DNA of 64,000 nt, taken from contig JAPJBO010000151.1 in NCBI GenBank assembly GCA_030068145.1, forward strand, positions 1-64,000, given 5' to 3'. Made by a program: the position numbers and the translations under genes. The notes beneath the pieces were generated by a model. The model searched no databases. It had not been told where the DNA came from and saw only the letters and a list, made by a program, of their open reading frames with translations. The first letter of the stretch is position 1, and each line of letters begins with the position of its first letter. Of this stretch, positions 11,292 to 21,148 are shown one piece after another. This DNA comes from Diplonema papillatum. Taxonomy: Eukaryota; Euglenozoa; Diplonemea; Diplonemida; Diplonemidae.

Positions 11292-11339
<48 letters not shown>
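11001..11339 (+). mobile_element. SINE-like retroposon S1 with long poly(A) tail
   Basis: Begins AATACTCGAGAGACTACCTT, contains CGCTTACGCCCGCCACTAAA and GTGTGGGCTACAGCACATTT, and ends CAGGTGCTTACAC followed by about 48 A residues. The same sequence, with shorter A-rich ends, occurs at 30033, 33028 and 59575, and its 3' end alone at 36640 and 53565. Consistent 3' ends with variable 5' ends and A-tails indicate retroposition. I could not recognise Pol III A/B boxes, so SINE-like is the most I claim. Confidence 0.75.
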
Positions 11340-11340
<1 letters not shown>

Positions 11341-11425
11341 GGCGAAGCCTTGGGGTGTTTGTTTGCTTGTTTTCTCCCTTTTTCGTTCTGTCTCAGGGAC
11401 TTCCGCAGGGTTCCCTGGGGGGCTA

Positions 11426-11642
11426 GGCATAGTGGTCAAACGATTCACATGCGATAATAATTATCGCATTATATTGCACAAGATTATCGCATCTTATCGG
11501 CGTGCGATAATATGCGATAGTCCACAGCACTGTATTTGCCCAGGTTTAAGCGTGCGATAACGCGAATGAAAAATGCGACAATCGGCACCAAAATCCCAAA
11601 TGCGATAATATTCGATAATGCGAATCGTTTGACCACTATGTC
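11426..11642. mobile_element. MITE with TA target duplication and TGCGATAAT motifs
   Basis: A 217-bp element flanked by TA on both sides (11424-11425 and 11643-11644). Terminal inverted repeats read GGCATAGTGGTCAAACGATT on the left and GACATAGTGGTCAAACGATT when the right end is reversed. The interior has many direct and inverted copies of TGCGATAAT, including an odd-length palindrome TGCGATAATAATTATCGCA. TA duplication suggests Tc1/mariner-type mobilisation. No transposase is encoded. From 11645 to 12475 no gene is seen; several TAGCCACAA/TTGTGGCTA pairs occur at 11805-11965. Confidence 0.9.
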
Positions 11643-12477
11643 TAGGAGAACCTGAGGGTTTGGCGCCTTGCGGGCTTTCTGTTTTTTGCTGTGCCGGTTG
11701 GGTGTTTGGTCGGGCCACGGACCAACTCGGCGAGGTGTCGTGAAACTCCTTTTGGTACCACCAGTCCTGTGCACCCCCCCACAACTTTCCCGCAAGTGTG
11801 GTCGAAATAGCCACAAGATTTACCGAGAAAAGGTACATCGTAGCCATTGTGGCTTTTCTCCCGTGGCCCAGGAATTTTGGGGTCCAACGTCGCACGAACG
11901 TGGGGAAAAAGATTCTACGAGATTTAGCCACAAAGGCCACAATTCATTGTAAGTGTTGTGGCTATGCTGACCACATTGTATCCCGCACCGAACTGAACAA
12001 GATTTGGCCTACCTCGATTGCACAACAAAATTGATTGTATTTCCTCATTCCTGTAAACCAGCACCAATAGCGACAACGCCCCCTCCCCGGGCGAGGGTAT
12101 AGTAAGGGCTCTCTCCCTCGTCTTCTACCTCGTTGCAATCGGCTTGCGCTCGGAGGTCGTTGCGCAGATGGGGGTTCAGGCGAGGGTTGTGGCTCGTGCA
12201 ACAGCTTGACATCGTTTCGTCCAGCTGCACAGTCTCCGCATTGCTCTAGCCTGTGTGCGGCTCTTCGTTCTTTCTTGCAGGCATTGCGCCAAGAAGTGTC
12301 CCGCAGACTTTACGTCAGCGAACACAAGGCGCAGACAGATCAGAAGCAGAATTCCCCCTCGAGCTGCACACAGAGCAGAAGTTGCATTCCAACCAGGGTC
12401 TCAGCTAGGGCTGGTTTCCGGATTCCAAACCAGTTTTGGGTTAAGCCCGGTTTTGGTAAACGTTTTGTTTGTGGCTT

Positions 12478-12598
12478 GCCGGTTGATCATTTTCCCACTT
12501 TTATTTACCCCGTGTCCTTTCCAGAAACACGCTGTCTGCGTCTTCTTAGCCTGCACAATACTTTAAGGGCAACCCCGCAAGATTGTTAGTACTAAAAA
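12478..12598 (+). repeat. SINE-like repeat S3, copy 2
   Basis: GTGGCTTGCCGGTTGATCA to GATTGTTAGTACTAAAAAG, matching 32835-32990 closely and 9478-9633 more distantly. Confidence 0.7.
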
Positions 12599-12769
12599 GA
12601 CTCCTACGACCTTCACCACGAACGCATTCGCAAGAAATGTGACCCTGAGCCCCCCGTGCGCACATGGTACTCCTCGCACCCAGGGAGGGCGGCGGCCAAG
12701 TGACACGACGGGGAAAAAAGAGAAGGGAAGGGGACGGGATGGGAGAAGTATTGGTTGTTGTTTCGACGG

Positions 12770-13260
12770 AGCTTTGCTTCGACCGATCTCTTTCCGAAGA
12801 GGTTCCGGTCGCCTCACTAATGTCCCGTACTTGTAAGGCGTACACGGCGTACTCCAGCATCGGGTCGAGTTAATTGTGCGGTCAAAATGTCGACCCGCAA
12901 AACCCGTGTGCCCCACCCGCAAATCCAGCGTGCCACACGCGCAAAATCCAGTGAAATCCGGTGTGACGCCCGCAAATCCAGTGTGTGTGTGTGTGTGTGA
13001 ATTCCGGTGGAGGTGGTCACACTGGATTTGGATTTGCGGGTGTCGCACTGGATTCCACACTGGATTTGCGGCTGTCGCACTGGATTCCACACTGGATTTG
13101 CGGGTGTCGCACACCCGCAAAATGGACCGCGCTGGTCAACTCTCCACCCGGTGCTGGAGAACACGTGTAGGTCGTTCCGCTGGAGGCGCGGTGCGTGGGT
13201 GGCGGCGTCGACGGTGACGCAGCCGGGGGGGGCCGTTTTGGCTGGCGGGTGAGCACCGTC
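12770..13260 (-). mobile_element. LINE C 3' end fragment, split by a foldback element
   Basis: The flanks 12778-12840 and 13168-13260 align with the 3' end of LINE C at 43855-44010 (GGTTCCGGTCGCCTCACTA and the GACGCAGCCGGGG segment). The intervening 12845-13165 is a separate inverted-repeat element. No ORF remains. Confidence 0.65.
12845..13165. mobile_element. Foldback element made of CCGCAAATCCAGTGTG motifs
   Basis: Inverted ends share the form GT(A/T)CTCCAGCA(T/C)CGGGT ... GCGGTC (left 12852 onward, right ending near 13160). The interior is a cluster of direct and inverted copies of a roughly 20-base motif around CCGCAAATCCAGTGTG plus a short (TG)n. A related half-end sits at 13440-13490 and motif clusters without ends at 40610-40690. 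Confidence 0.7.
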
Positions 13261-13299
13261 TTGCTAGGTCGCGGTCGGCGTGTTGATGAGTGACAAATA

Positions 13300-14050
13300 G
13301 AAAACAAAGAGAGAGGCGGGAGTGCCAGTAAGCGGTGAATGCAACGTTCGGTTTTGGGTGGGTGGGGGTGCGGGAGAGTGGGGACTGAAGGATATGCGCC
13401 GACCCGCCCACGGACACCCGCGAATGGCGGTAAGGTACGTGGTGTACACCAGCACCGGGTGGTGGAGTTTACTGTGCGGTCAGTTTAGAAGGTCTGCTAA
13501 TCAGGCCAATCATGTCGTCGGGGCCAGCGGCTTCGGGGACGAGGTCAGAGCTAGTGCCCTGCGTTGTTGGTACGAGAAAAGAAAACGGGAGTAGTTGGAG
13601 GGACGTGGATAAGGGATGGCAGTCATGTTTTTACACTCATGCAAACTAGACCACCGTCGACCAACCTCTTGTCGACCACACTCGATGCGAAGATGTCCTG
13701 TTCTTGGTGAACGTGCTCTAAACACGGACAATTGCTGTTTCGACGGCATGTCACAGCCTTCGTTATGCACGAAGGCGAAGCAAACATGGACCCAGCTACG
13801 CGTACATTCTCCAATCTGTGACAGCCTTCATCATAATTTATTTCGCCTATATGCGCCTATATGCTACTATTTTGTTGCCTATATGCGCCTATAAAAAATA
13901 TATATAGGCGTACATGTATGCCTAAGGAAATAAACGAATTGCGTTAGTCCTCCAAGGACTTTTTCTCTAAAAAAATAGTCAGCCCTTACACCTATAAAAT
14001 AACTAGTTATGTTCACAAGGTATGTACCTTGTTAGTGCGTCGTGTGCGTT
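13300..14050. other. Intergenic stretch without a recognised gene
   Basis: Contains one more foldback end (13440-13490) and, at 13845-13915, a cluster of TATATGCGCCTA direct and inverted copies. Nothing else is supported. Confidence 0.5.
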
Positions 14051-14054
14051 GGAT

Positions 14055-15122
14055 CTACGCGACAACGAGAAAGGTCGCGAGAAGGAACATCAAGCAGAGC
14101 ACGGGCGGCACGGCGGTCCCCACAGACTCCGAAGACGAGGGGGCCGGAGGAGAAGGGGCCGGAGTAGGGACAGGGGTGGTGGTGGTCCCGACCGTGGCCC
14201 TGGCTTTGGCGAAGTCCTCCGGCGCGAGAACTTTGGTCCAACCCAAAAGGCCGGCCCCCGGCTCACCCGCAGCCGCCTTGAGCCGGAAGTAAACGCACAT
14301 CTGGGTCCTCGACGGGCCCATGACGAAGATCTTTTGGCTCCATTTGCCATAGCCGAAGCAGTGGTCCCCCGGGATCTCATGCGGGAGCGCATACGGGGCC
14401 CAGACCTTGTTGTTCACGGACTCCTTTTTAACAGTGCAAGCCGGGTCGCTGTATTCAACGTTGAACATGTACACCTTGTTGTCGTCCTTGCACGTGCTGG
14501 CGCGTTGGACGAATGAGTCGTTGACGTAGGAACAACTCTTGTAGTCGTAAACCTGGCAGCAAGTCCCTGAGCACTGCGCGGCATACCCTGCCCGAGCCGT
14601 GCTGCATTGCTTGAGAGTGGGCGACTGCGTTACCAAGACCTCATCTGCGCTGCTGCACCCAGTGGTTCCCGAGTACCGTCTGGTTTCCAGACTCGCGGTA
14701 GTGCGCATACTGTCCTCGAACGTCACGTAGTCACAGTACTGCTTGTCGTCCTTGATGGTGTCACTCACGCTCCACCGGACACTCACTTCTCCGGACAGCT
14801 CGGCGCAACCTTTGTACACCAAATCGGGGCCCAGAGTAGGGCCCCCACGTAGAGACTTGCAGGTATCGTCGGTGAACACGTCGAAAGCCGCCGACATGTT
14901 CACACTGCACATCATCTGCCAGTTGTACGTCCACCGAACATTCACGTAGACGGCGTCGGCCAGGCGCACGCACGCCCCGCTGGCAGCGGCAGCGAACACG
15001 TCCTCGCCTTCCACCTTGCTGTCCACGGCGCCGCCGCAGCCGGGCCTTCCGAAGAACTCAAACGAGTGGACATTCAGCGCAGCGGCAGCGCCGCAGAGCG
15101 CGAGGAATGCAGCGGTTCTCAT
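14055..15122 (-). CDS. Secreted cysteine-rich surface protein, probably membrane- or GPI-anchored
   Basis: A single 355-residue ORF. Residues 1-15 (MRTAAFLALCGAAAA) form a short signal peptide. The predicted ectodomain runs to about residue 305 and has some 16 cysteines, including a CSGTCC cluster near residue 185, consistent with disulfides. Sequons occur at NMS and NDS. A Thr/Pro/Ser-rich stalk follows (TTTTPVPTPAPSPPAPSSS), then a C-terminal hydrophobic stretch ending PPVLCLMFLLATFLVVA with nothing after it, which is typical of a GPI-anchor signal, though a transmembrane tail is possible. I do not recognise the family. No frameshift or in-frame stop is seen, and the GC-rich third positions contrast with the surrounding repeats. 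The upstream flank carries element S6, also found beside the ankyrin gene and gene Y. It is probably a real, expressed gene at the cell surface, but its function is unknown. Confidence 0.8.
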   Translation of the reverse strand: MRTAAFLALCGAAAALNVHSFEFFGRPGCGGAVDSKVEGEDVFAAAASGACVRLADAVYVNVRWTYNWQMMCSVNMSAAFDVFTDDTCKSLRGGPTLGPDLVYKGCAELSGEVSVRWSVSDTIKDDKQYCDYVTFEDSMRTTASLETRRYSGTTGCSSADEVLVTQSPTLKQCSTARAGYAAQCSGTCCQVYDYKSCSYVNDSFVQRASTCKDDNKVYMFNVEYSDPACTVKKESVNNKVWAPYALPHEIPGDHCFGYGKWSQKIFVMGPSRTQMCVYFRLKAAAGEPGAGLLGWTKVLAPEDFAKARATVGTTTTPVPTPAPSPPAPSSSESVGTAVPPVLCLMFLLATFLVVA

Positions 15123-15169
15123 TTTTCTTTCTTTTTCTCTTTCCGCGTTTTGAAGGGTGGGATAGGCTA

Positions 15170-15262
15170 TTTTTTTTGTGTTTCCGACGATCCCGTGTGG
15201 GCGTACAGATTGGTGTCTTTCGACGTTTTGTGCTTGTGAAGTTCAGCATAGTGTGTGTGTGA
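15170..15262 (-). promoter_or_regulatory. Element S6, copy upstream of the secreted-protein gene
   Basis: On the plus strand it reads GTGTTTCCGACGATCCCGTG, then CGTACAGATTGGTGTCTTTC, GACGTTTTGTGCTTGTGAAG and TTCAGC. It lies 50-140 bases upstream of the ATG at 15122 in that gene's sense. Copies occur at 22045-22112 (200 bases upstream of the ankyrin ATG), 62822-62902 (just upstream of the gene Y exon) and 43185-43262 (no gene recognised beside it). It may be a promoter or 5' leader element, or simply another dispersed repeat. The regulatory reading is inference. Confidence 0.4.
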
Positions 15263-15309
15263 GGTTCAGCCTTGTGTGTGGTGTGACAGTGGGAGGGTCT
15301 TGGGGGGAT

Positions 15310-15540
15310 TGCAAGAACGTGCTTGGAATGGGTATGTGCTCAACACCGCACTGGTCCCGTCTGCGCCGTATTTCGGTCCTTTAAGCCACGGACACATAAG
15401 GCGGACCATCATCAGCGCGGAACTGAGTGTCTGCAGACAGGACAGCGGTGTGAGTCTGGTTTGTCAGGCGGCTGTTCGTAGCTCGTCACAGCCAGGACCA
15501 CCCGTGCTACTAGAGCACAGGGGAGAAGGCCCCTACAACC
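15310..15540 (+). repeat. Dispersed repeat R1, copy 2
   Basis: Near-identical to 6948-7190 but with a one-base deletion that breaks the minus-strand ORF. It continues into the same flank and two 43-bp units at 15674-15760. Confidence 0.9.
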
Positions 15541-15673
15541 GTATGTGTGGTGTGACAGTGGGAGGGACTTGGGGGGTTTATTTTTGAATTACGGAGTATC
15601 ACGTCTGCCCGTAGCAACTTGCGAACAGCTTCCGGTCCACAAGAGAGGACTTCTGAAACGGTTGAAATGAATT

Positions 15674-15760
15674 CAAGACAAGGGCGGACGACGGTTGAGC
15701 TGTCTCTCTATCTCCTCAAGACAAGGGCGGACGACGGTTAAGCTGTCTCTCTACCTCCTC
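15674..15760. repeat. 43-bp minisatellite, two units
   Basis: Two copies of the unit found ten times at 7326-7757, in the same context. From 15775 to 16150 there is a stretch without a recognisable gene. Confidence 0.95.
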
Positions 15761-16156
15761 AAAACGGTGTTGTCGACTAGCCTCAACAACCAGGACCTTT
15801 TTGTACGTGAGTACAAGTCTTCTTTTCGAAGGTGTTCCTGAGCCGTCGTAGAGGTTGACCAGTCGATAATAACAGAATCTTCATTCTCATATTCCAAGAC
15901 TAGAGGTAGGCTAATAGCTCTGTCGAGCCAACCCCACTTTTTAGGGTGTCCGCGGGCGAAGCCCGGCAGCACTTTTTTGTAGTGGTTTTCTGTGTTTTTG
16001 GGCCCATGGGCTTTTTCTCCGCTCGAAATTGACACCGCGACGGCACTGCGTGTGAGGTCTCTGTGTCGGGGCACAGATTGGGCCCGCGTGTCGCCGCGAT
16101 ACATCGGCGGGTGAACACGTTTTCGCAGCAGATGGTGAAGCATGTTCAGCACGACG

Positions 16157-16531
16157 AATTTGTTGCATTAGTGTGATTGTCAGGCCTTCGACTACCCTGA
16201 GCAACGCACTATGCACACTCCGTGTCTACGTCACAGCAGATGGAACGCGTCTGTTGCGCCGCGGAGGCGGCCTACGAGTGGGTGTCGTTGTGGCCTCCCG
16301 GCCGGAGCCATCGTTGGATGACCCTTCGCTCGTCTCTTCGCGTTTGCGTCGGTTCGCGCATCGGATGGACGCAGCCGGGGGCTGCGCATTGGGCGGCATT
16401 CGTCGGGCGGGGGTGTTGGCCCGGAGTTGCGGCGTTGGCAGTTGAGTGCGTCGGCGCCGCCGCGCTGGGGGGTGCGTGGGACGGAAGGGTCCTCCGCAGC
16501 ACGCCGCCGCAGCGGCGCCGCGCGATCGATC
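16157..16531 (-). mobile_element. LINE D 3' end, short 5'-truncated copy
   Basis: Matches the last about 375 bases of the LINE D copies at 18294 and 23313, including the Arg-rich C-terminus ending RRVPSAVT-stop and the same 3' untranslated sequence ending AATGCAACAAATT. The match stops abruptly at 16531, as expected of 5' truncation. From 16532 to 16850 no feature is recognised. Confidence 0.9.
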
Positions 16532-16851
16532 CGGCGCCGCCTGAAGTATGAGACCTGGTACCATAGACTCTTTCTGAGCACATAAGTGAGTTGATTGTCG
16601 GCTGTACTACCGGGAAAAGCCGTGAGGGAAACCTCATGCATGCGCATGCGGGCGTTGCATCGGTGTCTGCTGGCTCGGAAAATGAGGGCTTCCGGAAGTA
16701 CCACCCACCAAGCTTCCAGAGGAGAATGAGCAAAGGAAGGAGGCACAAAAGGGTGACATGCAAATACCCGGTGCAAAATCACGGGTCAAGAAAACCCGGA
16801 ACGAGAATTGACTACCGAAGACCAGCAAAAATCGAGAACCAAAAAAAGGTC

Positions 16852-16874
16852 CGGGGGGGGGGGGGGGGGGGGGG
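16852..16874. repeat. Poly(G) run
   Basis: About 20 consecutive G residues directly before R1 copy 3. Other R1 copies have shorter G-runs at the same place, so it belongs to the repeat. Confidence 0.9.
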
Positions 16875-17125
16875 ATTGCAAGAACGTGCTTGGAATGGGT
16901 ATGTGCTCAACACCGCACTGGTCCCGTCCGCGCCGTGTTTCGGTCCTTTAAGACACGGACACATAAGGCGGACCATCATCAGCGCGGAACCTGAGTGTCT
17001 GCAGACAGGACTGCAGTGTGAGTCTGGTTTGTCACGCGGCTGTTCGTAGCTCGTCACAGCCAGGACCACCCGTGCTACTAGAGCACAGGCGAATCCGTCA
17101 CGGGGAGAAGGCCCCTACAACCGTG
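16875..17125 (+). repeat. Dispersed repeat R1, copy 3
   Basis: Same sequence as 6948-7190 with about 5 percent visible differences. It ends CCCCTACAACCGT and then runs into different sequence (GTCTGAGCAATTAGTTAAAA), which is also found after the copy at 59885-60050. Confidence 0.9.
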
Positions 17126-17204
17126 TCTGAGCAATTAGTTAAAAACTCAGGGCACTCGCCCTGATTGTGACTGCGACTCGCTAGGCAGCACTGACTTGAC
17201 TTCT

Positions 17205-17560
17205 TTTTACGGTGGCAATCTGCGAAGTAAACTCCGCAGAGTGGACATGGGGTTGCCGTGCGCAGCACCAATGGTTGAAGTACAACAAAGAGTGCGAGGA
17301 AGTAATCCTGCGTGCTGAGGGCAGCAAGTCGCGTTACGCGGTCGCGGGAGCCGGGGCGGTCTTCTACGACAAAGACGTTAAGCAGTGGGAAGTTGAGAAG
17401 CCCATCGCCGGGAGAGCGACGAACAACGTGGCGGAATACGTCGGGTTCGTCAGCGTGTTGGCGAGATTGATGCGGGACCCCGTGCTGCCGACACCCCGCA
17501 CCATCGTCGTCAAGGGCGACAGACGAGCAATGGCCAAAGAGGGACCCTTCCTTCACTGTC
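17205..17560 (+). pseudogene. RNase H fragment of a LINE ORF2
   Basis: Plus-strand frame with GAGAVFYDKDVKQWEV, NNVAEYVGFVSVLARL and IVVKGD, matching the middle of a type I RNase H and resembling LINE B (GAGAVMYRDG, NNVAEYV). The first catalytic Asp strand is lost and the end of the domain is missing. It sits tail-to-tail with the ankyrin gene. Confidence 0.7.
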
Positions 17561-18293
17561 CTCCGTTAACCGTAGGAACCGACCATAACGCTCAAACCCT
17601 CGGACAACAAGGCTCCTCAGTGGAGTGTTTCGTTGCACCTCTTCGTGCCCTTTATCTGCCCAATGACCAGTTCGCATCACTCGCTTCCGGGTTTCACGCG
17701 AGCGGCCGCCACGTTCAAGAGAAGCTCGACGATTTCGTGGCCAAAGCGCCGGGCCTTCCCGAGTGGCGTGACGCCTTCGTTGTTTGCGGCGTTCACGTCG
17801 GCGCCGGCCGACAGCAGCCTGTTCACGACCATCCTGTGGCCGTTCTGGCTGGCGAGGATGAGCGCCGTGTCCCTGTCGGCGTCTGCGGCGTTTGCATTCG
17901 CGCCGGCGGACAGCAGCAGCTCCACGACGGCGTCGTGGCCGTTCTGGCTGGCGAAAAGCAGCGCGGTGGCGCCGTCGTTGTTCGCGGCGTTCGCTTCGGC
18001 GCCGGCCGACAGCAGCCTGCTCACGATGCGTTCGCTGCCGTTCTGACTGGCGAGGATGAGTGACGCGTCTGTGCTGGCCCCGCCCGACAACAGTTCCTTC
18101 ACGACGCCTTCGTTGTCGTTCAGAAGGGCGAGCACCAGCGCGTCGTAGCCGTCGTCGCCCACAGCGTCCACGTTGGCACCGGCCCGCAAGAGTTCCCTCA
18201 CGACTTTCGCGTAGCCGTTCTCGCTGGCGATGAGGAGTGCGGTGCCGCCGTCGTTGTCTGCAGCTTCCAAGTTCGCACCGGCCGACAACAGTT

Positions 18294-21148
18294 GTAAATT
18301 TGTTGCATTAGTGTGACTGTCAGGCCTCCGACTACCCTGAGCAACGCACTATGCACACTCCGTGTCTACGTCACAGCAGATGGAACGCGTCTGTTACGTC
18401 GCCGCGGAGGCGGCCTACGAGTGGGTGTCATTGTGGCCTCCCGGCCGGAGCCATCGTTGGATGACCCTTCGCTCGTTTCTTCGCGTTTGCGTCGGTTCGC
18501 GCGTCGGACGGACGCAGCCGGGGGCTGCGCATTGGGCGGCGTTCGTCGGGCGGGGGTGTTGGCCCGGAGTTGCGGCGTTGGCAGTTGAGTGCGTCGGCGC
18601 CGCCGCGCTGGGGGGGTGCGTGGGACGGAAGGGTCCTCCGCAGCACGCCGCCGCAGCGGCGCAGCGCGATCGATCGTTGGTGAGTCTCCCTGGCCGGAGC
18701 CGGAGGATTCCTCGCTCGTCTCCCCGCGTTTGCGTCGGAGCCCGCGTCGGGGCGCTGCCGGTGCCGGTTGAGGTCCCGCCGGAGGTGCAGGTGCCTCGTT
18801 CTCGTCGTCGGCGTCGTCCGGCCGGTCTCCCGCCCGGTGGTGGCCACTCCGGCAGCACACGGAGGCATTGGCGCAGCCGCCGCAACGCGTCAGGTGGTGC
18901 GCTCCGCAGCATTGCGTGAGGACACCGTCACCGGGCTCGTGGTGGTCCTGGCAACACTGCTCCGGCGTGCGCTGTGAGCTCGAGGCGCACAACGGACACT
19001 TCTTCTTCGCGCACTTGTCGCAGACCTGAAAACGCCCTCGCGTCATGGCCTGCGACGCGGGCACCAGCACTGGGTGCGCAGAGCGTGTCAGCACCGGCCT
19101 CCGCACCTCCCACTGCTGAGCGCGCTCAGCGCGTAGAGCCGAGTCGTACTGCGGGAACACGTCCCTACCCCACACTTGGCTTGTCAGCCCACCGACGGGC
19201 AGGGCACGCGTGGCACAGGCCTCCAGGACAGCCGCCGTTTCCGCGCCCGCCGCGAAGACGGGACGTACTTGCAGCCCGCCAATCACCCGCGGCACACCGA
19301 GCGTGTGGAGGCTCTTCACCCTCTCCAGTCTCGCCGTCGGCAGCGGCGAGGGCAGCTTCAGAGTCTCGCACAGGCGGCACAGCACTGCGAGCATCGCTCC
19401 TAGCCGCTGACCCCGTTCGGCCACCGATACGGGGCCAGCGGGGCGCTGAACCTTCGGCCTCTTGGGGCAGTGCTTGACATCCATCCCTGTGAACAGCTCG
19501 AAGTCCAGAGCGAGCTCGATATTGGAGACCCCTTCAAAGGTGGTCCACCGCAGCGCCGCCAACCAGCCCTTCAGAGCGCGCATCATCGGGGCGCCAAAGT
19601 TCCATTTCCGCGGCGCATCCGGTAGGTCGTTGTACCGAAATCTGTGGGCGGTCGCCTGTGTGGAGGCGGCGAGCACCCAGGCGTGGGTCACCGGCGCGGA
19701 CTTCCAGCGCGCAAGGCTCGCCCCAGTCCTGGCTGCAAGGATCGTTCCCATCATGCGATGCAGGGCCGTGGCATCAATATCCAGTCCCACGGTGATGACA
19801 CCGTGCACCCGGGTGCAGGAGGGCCAGCGCGAGCGGTCAGCCCGTACGAGGGCCGCGAAGCAGTCCATACTCCGGATGTTGTCGTACGCGGGGCATGCCC
19901 ACCACAGGTGCTCCGCGGTGTCGGGGACCCGCAGCTCGCAGTCGGGGCAGTCACGGCCACGGGCCCGGGGAGCGCTTTCGCTGCTCGAGGTCACCTCGTC
20001 GAAAGCATCAGCTGATGCGGTCCGATCGTCTTCGCCGCCGGAGGAGGGCCCGGAGGACCCTTCAGCAGAGGAGGAGGAGGCGGCGGGGGACGCGGCCGAA
20101 CCGTCACCGCCGTCGCCGGAGTCGCCCCGGCGGTCTCCGTCGCCGGCGCCGCGCCCCCAGCGCGTTGCGTAGTAGACGCCGCCGGCCAGGATGGTCGTGA
20201 GGGCCTTCCGCAGCGCAGCACTCGCCGTCGCTCGGCGGCGTTCCTCGTTGGTGCGAACGTAGTCTACACCGTGCTGCACCCCGTCAAAGGACGGGCGCTC
20301 CGCAGCAAGCTGCGTCCAGGCGGACTGTCGCAGCTGCTCCCGCAACACATGGTGCCGCTCGGCCCGTCGCATGTCCAGCAGGACCCGCCCTTGCACTTTC
20401 ATGGTGCCGAGGTCAAACCCGTCGTATTCGGCCCCGACCGGGGGGAGCCCGTCGGTGATCGCGATACCGACGGGACCCAAACCCCGTCCGAGCATCCCGC
20501 CCCGTTCGCCATACAGCCGGCAGATGCGCTTCATGCGTTCGCGCACGCCCGGCAACCGCTCGCACGAGTCCAGCAGTGAGCATAGCACCCAGTAAGGGCG
20601 CGCCAGCACGGGGTCGACCCGGTGGCCCTTCGCCAGGACGGTCAGCACCGCAGAAACGCTCCGGGAGGTGCCCCTGTTTACCGGCCCAAAGACCCCTCGC
20701 GCAATCCTCGTGCGGAGACTCTTCAGGCCCGCTTTCGTGAAGGGTGTGTACTGACACCCAGACAGTGCGCTGCCCAGCGTGCTGGAGCTCGCGATCTCGC
20801 ACCGCTCGTCGAAGGGGAGTGGCGACAGACCTAACGCGTCCATCAGCCCACTCTGGGCCTCCAGCCGTGCGTCGTTGGTGCGGTCGCACCTCTTGGTCGA
20901 GGTGTTCAACCTGCCACTCAGCACCTTCGTGGACGACACGGTGGGAAAGACCTCCTTGCCGTCGCCCTCGCCAATGTGCAGCGTGGACCGGTAGGGGCGC
21001 TGCATGCGTTGCTGCGTCTTGCCTTCGAGGATCCCGAGCGCTACCGTCTTCTTCACGTTCAGGCGCATGCCCGTAACGTCGCAGAACCGGCTCACAACGT
21101 CGACCGCCTTCTGCACAGCGGGCTCGTTGGACGCGTGCAGTGTGGCGT
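18294..21148 (-). mobile_element. LINE D, 5'-truncated insertion with 11-bp target-site duplication
   Basis: A 2855-bp insertion bounded by direct repeats AACTGTTGTCG. It retains only the part of ORF2 after the RT catalytic box and a short 3' untranslated region ending GCAACAAATTTAC, with no poly(A) or microsatellite tail. The same 3' end occurs at 23313 and 16157. Confidence 0.92.
18366..21116 (-). CDS. LINE D ORF2, C-terminal part (RT thumb region, zinc-finger-like motif, Cys/His module)
   Basis: An open frame of about 916 residues that begins within the RT after the catalytic motif (VTGMRLNVKKTVALGI). A zinc-finger-like motif follows, CPDCELRVPDTAEHLWWACP (C-x2-C, then His and Cys), near residue 395. 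The block WLAALRW with IELALDFELFTG is shared with LINEs B and C. Near residue 690 comes an FAAG and QWEVR segment also shared with LINE C. The Cys/His module reads CDKCAKKKCPLC, QCC, HH, then CCGAHHLTRCGGC, VCC and HH. A Ser/Arg-rich tail ends SAVT-stop. Unlike LINE B there is no RNase H between the ELALDFE block and the Cys/His module. The absence of stops over 2.7 kb again indicates a recent insertion. Confidence 0.85.
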   Translation of the reverse strand: MQKAVDVVSRFCDVTGMRLNVKKTVALGILEGKTQQRMQRPYRSTLHIGEGDGKEVFPTVSSTKVLSGRLNTSTKRCDRTNDARLEAQSGLMDALGLSPLPFDERCEIASSSTLGSALSGCQYTPFTKAGLKSLRTRIARGVFGPVNRGTSRSVSAVLTVLAKGHRVDPVLARPYWVLCSLLDSCERLPGVRERMKRICRLYGERGGMLGRGLGPVGIAITDGLPPVGAEYDGFDLGTMKVQGRVLLDMRRAERHHVLREQLRQSAWTQLAAERPSFDGVQHGVDYVRTNEERRRATASAALRKALTTILAGGVYYATRWGRGAGDGDRRGDSGDGGDGSAASPAASSSSAEGSSGPSSGGEDDRTASADAFDEVTSSSESAPRARGRDCPDCELRVPDTAEHLWWACPAYDNIRSMDCFAALVRADRSRWPSCTRVHGVITVGLDIDATALHRMMGTILAARTGASLARWKSAPVTHAWVLAASTQATAHRFRYNDLPDAPRKWNFGAPMMRALKGWLAALRWTTFEGVSNIELALDFELFTGMDVKHCPKRPKVQRPAGPVSVAERGQRLGAMLAVLCRLCETLKLPSPLPTARLERVKSLHTLGVPRVIGGLQVRPVFAAGAETAAVLEACATRALPVGGLTSQVWGRDVFPQYDSALRAERAQQWEVRRPVLTRSAHPVLVPASQAMTRGRFQVCDKCAKKKCPLCASSSQRTPEQCCQDHHEPGDGVLTQCCGAHHLTRCGGCANASVCCRSGHHRAGDRPDDADDENEAPAPPAGPQPAPAAPRRGLRRKRGETSEESSGSGQGDSPTIDRAAPLRRRAAEDPSVPRTPPARRRRRTQLPTPQLRANTPARRTPPNAQPPAASVRRANRRKREETSEGSSNDGSGREATMTPTRRPPPRRRNRRVPSAVT

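Noticed and set aside
11825..11850. CGTAGCCATTGTGGCT resembles the dinoflagellate/Perkinsus spliced-leader sequence
   Set aside because: It sits in a stretch with several TAGCCACAA/TTGTGGCTA inverted pairs, lacks the conserved CTCAAG end and is not upstream of a gene. A chance match within that local repeat is more likely.
18362..20172. Plus-strand ORFs opposite LINE D
   Set aside because: Antisense shadows of a GC-rich coding frame; they carry no domain and repeat exactly with each LINE D copy.
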